From the NCBI RefSeq assembly GCF_000186865.1, contig NW_008705629.1, positions 5,954-23,610 on the forward strand: 17,657 nt of DNA, given 5' to 3'. A model generated the notes under the pieces. The model ran no database searches, was not told the origin of the DNA, and saw only the letters and a list, made by a program, of their open reading frames with translations. Source of the stretch: Aureococcus anophagefferens. Taxonomy: Eukaryota; Sar; Pelagophyceae; Pelagomonadales; Pelagomonadaceae. A program made the position numbers and the translations under genes. This document shows positions 1 through 10,000 of the stretch, piece by piece. How positions within the stretch are numbered: the first letter of the stretch is position 1; each line of letters begins with the position of its first letter.

Positions 1-11
1 CCTCGGGCCGA

Positions 12-3000
12 TTAAACTACGTCGAGGATGATGCGAGTCTCAAGATACTGCCCTTGTAGTGCGGATGGGAAATACACCAGCACTGACGTTGGTTCATTAT
101 GACCATACAGCGGGCACATTGCGATGCACAAATCACCTACAGTGCTATTCTGTCGTGATGATGAGTAGCGCATTTTGGTTTGCTGCACTATTGTGAGGAG
201 GAGGGGCGGAGCTTTGGCCGTTTTAGAATCAGGGAATGGAGCGACAAAACCGGATTCTTGAACCTGGAGAACGCCCAAGACTGAGTTCCATGATGCTCCC
301 GACAAACTAAGACCCTCTATGATGAAAGATCCTCTGGCAAAGCTCCCTTTGATTTGAGGGACAGCATTTAAGGCGACGCCAAATGGCGTTGCGATAAAAG
401 AGAGCGACCTTCCAGAACTGGGATTGGCCAGGTTCCATGAAGCATCGGCGAGTATGGCATTCAAGTAAGTTCGAGGTGAATAAAGAACACCGAGCCACAG
501 GCTTGCTATTTGGCCATTGAGAAGCCACTGACGCAGGTACTCAACACGCCGCTGAAAAGACACACACCACTGCTTCAGCGGAGATGTGGCAGTAATGTGA
601 AATTTGTGAGCCAAAATGAAATGAGGTGCCGCTGCAATCCATGGATCCGGGACATGGCCGATGAGGATAGTCTCTTTAATACTATGAAGCCCAGATGCGG
701 CGCATTGCTGCTCAGCAGGCTCATTTGAAAGCTGGGTCAGGTTATCGTGGCACAATTTGATCACCGCGTTATAACGCCTGATTTCAATTTTCAACGCTAG
801 CATGCGCTCGGGCAGGGTGCATTCACGAGTCATCAAAATGCTGTGATTGTTCTCCAACTGACTGGAACCAGAGTCATCCTTCAAAAAGGGGGGGATTTGT
901 AGATGAAGCAGTCTGTAAAACTCGCAAGATGTGTCTCCTGTTGCGAAGCACGGCAAGCCAGGCCTTGCACAGAGTCGAATTCGTGGGGGTCTCAATATAG
1001 CGTCGGTAATATGGGATATGGTCTGCTTATCACCCAAGATCCGATCGCGGGTTGCTCCTTTAGGAATGTTATCCACCGCACAACAACAAAAGATCCTTGT
1101 GTTGCGCAGAAGTGTACCTTGAACCATTCTTGATGTCATGGTTGGTACATTGGTAGAGAAGAAGACTTGAAATTTTGTGTTGCCTGCCGATTTCGCGTCG
1201 ACATCAATCTGACCGAGCCAAGACAAAGACGATGGCGAGAAGTTTTCTATATTGTACACGAGCACCCACTCCCCGTTCTCTTGCGCGTCGGCCATCAGCT
1301 GCGGTGTTGCTCTGACCTCTGCAGAAGGATTTATTGCTCTGGTGGCTTCGCACGGCAATGCTTCTAGCACGCTAGCCACTGGTGCACCTTGAGATCGGGC
1401 CTGGATTATGTAAAATCGCTCTACACCAAATTTGGTTGCAAGATTCTGCACAAAAGCGATCACTCCATCGCCGTCTAAGTCTACCCGGGCGAAATGGCGA
1501 TCGATCAGGAGAAGACTTACATATGATTGCTCACATGCCATTGAATCTAATACACACAGGGGCCCAGATTTCTTGTTCTCCGTTATTCCTGTCTGACAAT
1601 ACTTTCGCCTGCAGGCCAAAGTATGTGCCACAGCCTCCGCGGTCTGTTCAAACGATCTACCTGGACTGCGTTTGTTGATCTCAAGCGCATGTTGAGCAGC
1701 ATGGAAAGCTCCAAGGCCATTACATACACTGTTTCTTTGATGAAGAGCAACCACACATTGCAGCAATGCAGCAAAGAGAGTTCGGTCAGTCTGGGCAAAA
1801 GCAGGCACAATTTTTGTTTCCCAGCATCTGGACTCGTCATTTTTTCCTGACGTCAGCGCCTCTGAATCTTGCAGATTAAGCTCTATCTCCCTGACACAGC
1901 TAGAGGCAGCATTGCGAATGGAGCAGATTGGACCCTGCAACAATAACTGCCAGACTCTGGAGGCTGCGACTGCATTGTTCAGTGATGAGCTTTGTTTGTG
2001 TGTGTCTCCTAGCCCAAGGTCGATTCTGCTTAGGTGCCTTTGCACTGCCAAGCAACGAGCAGCTTCCACACTAAAGAGCAAGGTTGATAGAGTTGTTGGT
2101 AGGTGCGAAATGCTCTCGGTGAATGCGTCCATGATTTTCTTATTACCAAGTCTAGCAGCTAGTGTGATTGAGCTTGCTAAAATTTCAGCAGAGAGGTGCA
2201 GGCTGTGTGGAAAATGCATGAAATATACAGTTACGCGCGCGCTGGCGATATGCGCAGCTGCTCCAATTGCGCCAATTCCCATAGCATGGTAGACACTGTC
2301 CGCTCTAAGCAACCTTCTGTGAATTTCTGTCAAAGTCGATACCCGTGAAATAGCATCATGAAGATCTTTGACCAGCGCATCAAAGCGGATCGCATCGGCT
2401 GAAGTCGTCTCTGTGGCGCAAACAGCCTTTGGGGCGTGCAGCTTATTAAAGGGCTCTGGGCCATTTTGATTCTGAACAGCTCCATGGGTGTTTAAGAATT
2501 CAATAATCACATTTTCGGCGCTCAAAACATCCATAGTTCCACAATGCATCTTGATATTGGTGATTGATAGACTATTTGATTGGCTGGGTGCTAGTACAGT
2601 CACAGCAAGATGACCCAGGCAATCTCTCACGCTAATATCGTCGGTGAAAAAAGATATGATGTTGAATGTGCTTGCCACGACACTATTATCAAACGCGGCC
2701 TGGGAGATTGAAGTTATGATGTACAAACGAAATCCACAGCTTCCAGGTAAATGAGTAGGTCGTTTTCCCCCTCCGCTCCGCGGACAATGAGAAGTGGAGG
2801 TGAAGCACTCATCGAATAAAGTTGTGTCGACGCAGCAAGAAGGGAACTTGTCTATGTTTAATAGCAGCGGACATTGGAGAGAAGTTGATTTTAGTAGCAT
2901 TGTGCGAATGCACAGCCCGGTAATCGGAGAGGCTTTCAGCAAGGTGGAAGATTCAACCGAACAAATCCATCGTGCGCCCACGCCGTCAGGATCAATGATG

Positions 3001-6000
3001 AGTGGCCAACGTAGAGCATGTACAGTTGCGAGGGCCAGACTCGCCGTGGATATTCCTCTAGGAAGCAGGCCTCGGACCCTCCATCCCATGACCAGAGCAT
3101 CATCACCAGGAGAGGTGTGGGCATCCCGAAATACCAATCTTTCCGCAGATGCATCTGATAATTTCACGTGCAGAGAAGCTTCAAATGGGTATGTAAACGC
3201 TGCTCCGTTGATTGACAAAGGTGTGGCGGTTAGACCGTCCGCCGCTAAGCTGTCTTTTGCCGCCACGCATACAAGCATCCGTCCATTTGGTGCTTGTCTA
3301 CTGCACGCAAAGCGAACATCGATGGCATGTATCATAGCATCTACGACAAGTGATCTTAGCCGTTCCTCTATTCCCTGCAACTGCTTCGACCAATGCGAAA
3401 TCTCCATTGCAAGTAGACTCGACACTCGCTGCGACTCTAGGAAATGAGGCTCATCAACTTGACATTCACCAAATACGTTTTCCACATTAATCCCATTCGC
3501 GCACTCCAGCACTCTGCCAAGGAAACCATAGCCAGAGATAGCGCCCAATAGGCTGCGACGACGCGAAGTTAAAGTAAGGCGCCAGTCTGAAGCAATTGAC
3601 GGTGTTGCATTGGCGACATCAAGTAAAGGCTGCAGAATATTCTTGATAGGGGTGATGGGATTCCGAGCAGCTGCGAAGGATGCTGCAACTGCCGCACGGC
3701 ATAGCGGAGCACTTATTGTCGTCACGTCTAGATCCAGCTCCTTGGCTTTCCTTTCCAGAGAATCTGACATGGTCAAGGCGTAGTCCTCGGGGTTATGGGG
3801 GAGAGTGCAAATCACCTGAAGCGACGATTTCAAGGTCGGGTAGCTCGCCTGAATTATTTGTGCAAGTCCGGAGGGCGACCTTGGATCTGTGACAATCGAG
3901 ATGAGGATTGTTGAGAACGATTTTCTTGCTAGAGCAAAACGCGCAGCATAGGGGAGAGCTTGAGCCTTGCCTTTCGTCGCAAATGCAGTGTCATATTCAT
4001 CCCTTGCATTGCCCGTGGCTGCAGCCTGGCTAATGGGTTCCCTTTCTGAACCGCTGTCTGCTTTGGAGGTCGCCAAGGCGGTCCCTGCTTCTTTTGCACA
4101 CTCGATATCAATCAGTGAGGCGCCAGAATGCAATGTGAATAGAGTTCCTTCTACATCACCATTCAAAACTATTGACTGGAGCATGTCAAGGGCATGACGG
4201 AGGGATTCACTACGCTGTACACGGGTTGTTGTCGTTCGCCTTGATTCGTACATACCAGGCTGAGCGCATAGCGATTCTTCGTTAATTAGGACGAGAAGCT
4301 TGCTAGATTCTTCAGTAGCGGCCAAGAGGACAGCCCGTCTGAGTGCTATCAAAATATTAGTAGCAAAGTCCGTTACTGAGCCACCTTCACAGCCCCTGGC
4401 CACCACAAGCTCGGCTCCGTTCATATGCGCCGCGAGAGTCAAAAGAGCTCGACAGTCATCACCAGCATCGCTGTGTAAGAGGATATGTTTCTGAAGGCGC
4501 AGAGCATGATACACACACGCCACGTGAATTAGGCCTCTGCCAGCTAATAGCGTATTTGAGTTTAGTGGTAGAGGGAGCGCGACCAAAGATGAAAAGTTGG
4601 GAGTTGCTATCGTGTCGTCGAGTCCACGTAAAGCTTCGTTGTGGCGCAGGGCATGGTGATCAAGAGATGCGCGCAGTCGGCCCCGACTCCGGCACATGTG
4701 CAAGGCGGCGCTGGAGACGTAATGTGAAGTGGGATCTCCACAATCTCTTTTATTTGGATGACTTTGCCCCTGGTAAAAGAAGTCGGCGAAAACAAGTGGC
4801 CGCTCATCATCACGGAAGATGGCACTCGCCTCCCAAGCTGAGCCGCCAACATCAAAATGATATGCGGCGACCGAGCTCAAATGGTCCTCGAGCAATACTC
4901 GGTCGGAAGCAAGTCTCAGTGGATCCCCAAGCACGTGTCGACATTCGTGAAGAAATATCGATGCTAATGGAGCANAATAGAGCCGACCTGCTTTGCAGCT
5001 TCTTGGTCCCGATTGCATCCCCTTGAGGATGCGAAGAACATCGTGCAAACCATGGAATGTATCTGGACGTATGGGGACCGATGGAAACAAACTTGCGAAA
5101 CATGCAGTAGAGTGAATGAGTGCATCCACTATCAATAGGCCCAGCCGAGAGTTCTTTTCTAGTCCCAGTATTGAAGCCGCTAATGGGTTGAGTATTACAC
5201 GCATCAAGACTTCGTCGGGTGCACAGAGGTCATAAATCCAGAAGTGGCGCAATAGTCGATTTGAGAGTGATGGCATTGAAACCTGGGTAGTTGCTACCAA
5301 TCTAAGTGAAAAAAGCATGGGCTGCCAAGATGATTTTGCCAGCAGCATGGTTGAGTCTGCACTCAAGATATTCATACAAGGCACGGCAGGAGCAGTTGCT
5401 GCACCGCCATAGTTTAGAAAACTTCGGAGTAACTCGGAAATCTGACCTCCGTATCCGGCAAGTGAACGACGATGAGGAGATAGTGTTGGGACAGAGATGT
5501 CATCGACAAACAGAGAGAGTGGACTCTTCACATTCAAACCTTGGCCACGGCTCGTAGCGTTAAGACGGTCGTGTAACCACGTCGCTCTGCATGAGCCACA
5601 CATAGCCACTTCGAGTTTGGCAGCCGGATGCGTGCCATTAGAAATGCCCTTCATTTTTGGCGCCATGCCTGCTACACGACGAGCAGTCGTTGTCTTGCCA
5701 CTTCCGCGAGCCCCCCGCAGAAGAGCCCCCAACCCCTGGGTTTCGTCAATTCCGGAAATCGCAGAGTCAAGCATCCTCGCTGTTCGAAGCAGAGCGGGTG
5801 TTTCGATCAAAATCCTGGTCGGATCGTTGACCGAAGCTCCGGCTGGCAGCGAGACAGATGAAGTCCACTGCGTCCAGTGCACCTGAAAAGGTAAGTTGGG
5901 CTTGTTGCTGAGTGGCACACGAGCAGAGTCTAACTCGTATTTGTTCGGCGGGACATTGAATGAAGGCTCCGATGATACATTGTTTTTATTATTTTTATTG

Positions 6001-7036
6001 ATGTCACGCTTGCTTGAGCCTGCGAACTCAAGGTCAAAGCTCAACGGCGGAGTTCCACGACACTTGGTTGGGCTCGTAGTTTCATCTTCGAGCTCAGGCG
6101 GAGACTCGGCATACAAGGCAAGCATGTCGTCAAGCACAACACCGCCCACTTCCAGCGCCGCAGTGAGAGAGCGAAGGCCGCTCTCACCATTACCTGGTAT
6201 TTCAACGTGCCCCACTGGGCAAACATGCACTAGCACTGGGTAAAATTCATAAATGCTAGCTTGACTCGTCGCGCTGTATCCTGAGAAAGCAACACTCTGC
6301 AGAAGATCTTCCCTTAAAAGGCATTCTCGAAGTCCATGATCCACCTTCGTACTGCAAAGAATGTTTCCAACCACATGCCCCCCAATGGCCCAGGCGATCG
6401 AAAATGCAAAGAATGGATCTATGAGGTACGCAATTGCTGAATCAAGCTTTGTAGAACTAGTAGCAGCTTCTACTGAAGCTGCTACAGCACCTGTAGGCAT
6501 GGTAATGGAAAGAAGGATCGAGCGCAACTTAGACAATGCTGTGCGTCCAAGAGCAGTATCAAAATGATTGGCAAGGGCACGTATGGCTGTTTCGCGGCTT
6601 GGGCCAGCTGTATTTATCTGATCAAGCAAGTTCAGCATTGGACGACAAATGTGTTTGAGTAGATATAGAAGGCGACAGCGCATCGCAGATATAAGAGCCT
6701 GTTCTTCAGGACTATCGACCGTGGAACTCACATCAGTTGACAGGCACGGGCTTTGGCAATTGAACTCGTTATCTAGCAGCCCAGTGAACGCTACCATTGC
6801 CCATGCAGAGCCAAGGTCAAACCAATCCAGAACGTCCTCGCTCACACTGAAAACGCAAAGCTGCACGACAGTTGATGGTGAAATTGCGGCAAGAACACCG
6901 CACTCGATAAAGATTCTTGATTCTGGGTTTAATAAGATACGTTCGCCAGATGCGAGCTGTACAACTTGTGCCTGACAATGTTGTGCGAACTCAAAGTTAC
7001 AATTATTTGATCTGATTCCCGACCAGATCAGAGGTG
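12..7036 (-). other. Dynein exon 4: end of AAA2 to C-terminus
   Basis: About 2,341 codons without a stop. Blocks in order: SGERI and the ISPSTVVQ position of AAA2; a low-complexity Asn/Ser-rich linker (~5890-6120); AAA3 P-loop GARGSGKTTT (5691-5714), Walker B FVDDISVP (5487-5510), GQISELLRSFLNYGG and LLRHFWIYD; AAA4 with LHSDAGDDCRALL in place of a P-loop; a collapsed stalk; AAA5 RWPLIIDP...ARWI and FRLYIITS; AAA6 with ENGEWVLVYNIENFSPSSLSWL (family GxWVxLQNCHLAxSWM position) and FQVFFSTNVP; then RRYNAVIKL, GHVPDPW, LWLGVLYSPRTYLNAIL, and FIIEGLSLSGASWN (family GxxIxGLxLxGAxWD). The stop TAA is at 12-14. Confidence 0.88.
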
Positions 7037-10000
7037 CTAACATATGTTCAAGTCGAGAAGTGTCATCGGTGGTACCTAAATACTGGATGTACGACGAAGA
7101 GACAATTCGGGGTTATTACCATCAAAGTCGAACAGCACCCAGCGAGCACCTCCTATGAAACCGCTCGATTTGACCTCTTCAGATAGAGGGGTGGAGTTGT
7201 GAGCTCGTGTTATCACTGCAGCTGCTCTAATCATGGCTGAACCCGCACCATCACTCCATTTCCCATCAGCATTCTGCGATCCCCACAGATCTTCCAGAGG
7301 CAGTGCATTGGCTGTGACAACTGACAGTTGTGCTTGAGTACTATACTCGGCTCCTTGCATTGATCTGCTTGATGCAGCTGCCAAAGCAGCGGCTGCAAAT
7401 GCTATGCTTGTTTTGCCAGATCCAGGGGCGCCAACAAGGGCAGTTATTCGAGCTGCTCCAGAGCAAACTGTGTCACACAGATACCTGGCGTCCACTACAA
7501 GCCTAGAATGTGGCCTAAGTTTCCATCCTGGAGGCGCCCATAGTATGGCTTTAGACACCAAATCGGGATCGTCATGACGAGCCTCTACAGGGTAGATCCC
7601 CGAGAAACTTTCTCGCGATATAAGGAACGTACCTTCGAGCAGCAAGTCTACTGTTCGAATGTCTAAGGATTTTTGATGCGCCCGCAAGATGTGTTTGCGA
7701 AAAGCAGATGCGAAATCGACAAGCCTATCCGATTCCTCTCCAGGTACATTTTCAGCATTTGGAGGGGCCACCGCATCTTCTCGTTTATCTATCCGGACCT
7801 GTTTTGGCAAGTCATTCAAGGTATCACGCAACACTCGGTTCAGCTCCCTCGGCGTCCCGATGCGTACCTTAGCAATGAATGCAAGCCCGTGAAATAGATT
7901 CCAAAACCCCATGATTCTTCGACAAAGTAATTCTGATTCATTGGAACCGAAGCCAGCCAAGTTGAGCTGAAGCATGACTATTTGGATGGCATCTGGCAAA
8001 GTGCACAAAAGAGGCCGAAAACATCGGTGTAAGTCGGACATACGGGAGGTATCGCTCAAACTGAGATCGGACTTGTGGCTAGTGACCACAATGCGCGGAC
8101 CGAGCCAAAACGCTTGTGGCCACGACACTGACACACTCGAAGCCAAGACAGCAGTGTTTGACACCGCTGCTGCACAGAAGCCTCGAAACATGGACCGTGC
8201 CTCTGATAGAATTTTGTTCACTGATGAAAGAAAACACGTAAGCGCATCACACGTCATGGCATTCACACCAACAAAGCATGCCCAGGTGTGGGCAGCGAGC
8301 CCTACACACTTCAGAAGCCGCGAGCACATAAATGGAAGAGGACTCCCATCTTGTCGATCTTGACCGATAGTCATCATGGTAACTGTGCAGTCTACAGAAA
8401 GAAACATCTCTCCAGCTGTTGCTGCAAGGCACTCCGCTGTAGAAGCCATACACCAACCTGCACGACTACCCCAAATATGTGCGCCCAAGCCACGTTGAAA
8501 TATCATCGCCAGTGACAGCCAGCAACGCTCTGTGGCGGGTGTTACCAGAATGCGGGTGTGCGCACAACCCACATATTCAAATCCATATTGGATGGGAGGT
8601 ATGCTGCCTAGACAGACAACAACATCCTGGCGTTCCTCAGAAATTTCCATCGCGCTCACAGATTCGAGGCGACTATTGGGGGTTGACGTGGACCGTAATT
8701 CTAAGCGCAGTGTTGCTAGCCAGTTAAAGTCTTCTATGGAATCTACTCTGAGAGTCACAAGATGACGCGCTGACTCCAGGGCTTGCAAGGCCACGATGAA
8801 AAGTGCACTAAGTTTAAGGCATTTTTTTTCGCTCATTCTTGACTGAATTGCTGCAGCGATCGAGGTATGCTGCAATTCGCGTTTTGCGATGACCTCGACG
8901 AGAGCTCTGTCAACTTCAGTTGGGGTGCGAGTGAGCGCTGTCACAATAGACTCACACCAAAGTATCTGCATGGTGACAACAACACACTGAATAGGCTGCG
9001 CGGTCAAGAGAAAATCATCAGGTTGGACTTCATCACGGTTCACTTCCAGTGATGTATCTGGGTTAATTCTGTGGCAGCTAGCTTCGCTAATCGGCATTCT
9101 ATCATTCGAATAGCCTGCAACAAGGCCAGTATCTTCAAAGGCAAGAGCCGCTCGCATTGCGGGCCTACATCCCTTGACAATGGCTCGGCGGGTAGCTAGA
9201 TCAAACGCATGAAGCCATTCTTCGAAAGAAGAGCGTATCTTAAAATCGAATTGAATTGCTAGACTATCGCCATCAAGCGCAATAATGACCACATCTTTGA
9301 CAGCTTTTGTGCCAAACTCGACATTTGATATGACGGGGAAGCATGACCTAATTGCGGGTAAGATCATACAAATTACATTGCCCGGAGAAGTCCGCGCGAT
9401 AGCACCAAATAGGTCGAGGTCGGCGCAGAGATGGAGCCGTGGAAACCCTCGACGTCGGTCTTCTAAGTGCATATGAATCTCGTTTAGAGCTGTGCATAGA
9501 CCTGATGTATACGTATCAATATGCGTGATCGCAGGCAGTGCCATGGCCTGTAGGACACGAGAATCTGCGGCAAAATTATTCATTAAATCTCTCCACCAAG
9601 TCTCGCTGTCGCTCAAAATCCGCTCAGCCGAGGGCAACATGTTGCTCATATCGGAAGGTGTCGTTCTTGTGACATTTGACGTGTCCGATCCACGAAACAG
9701 TGCCGCTAGCTGAATGTAATGGCGCTGGAACCTCGACAAGCCATCAAGCTGATTTGCAAGTCTGGCTAGAGTTGCTCGCCAATCCTCTACTTCATCCCGG
9801 ATGTAGCCAACATAGGGTGACTGAAGTAAACGAGCGACCGCGACCACATCGTGTTCTACGTGATTCGCCAAGCGTGGTAGTCTCATAAGAATAGGCACTT
9901 TATTACGCCCGCCGTTCACAACAAGTTCAAAGCTTGCAGCTTCCCACGTAGTACGAATAATTTCCAACAAATCACATATTGATGCTTCCTTAGCAGCACG

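Noticed and set aside
12..1250. Assignment of the dynein as cytoplasmic dynein-2 (DYNC2H1) from the C-terminal PLY region
   Set aside because: The C-terminal end is too shortened to discriminate, and the tail block IPFFRRFPKWRTFMAWR points to axonemal single-headed dyneins.
2794..3447. Plus-strand open frame of 217 codons
   Set aside because: It lies antisense to the conserved AAA5 and pre-AAA5 segments of the dynein and shows no domain of its own.
5691..7432. P-loop ATPase modules of a defence or transport system
   Set aside because: The order and spacing of linker, AAA1-AAA6 and C-terminal blocks match dynein heavy chains throughout.
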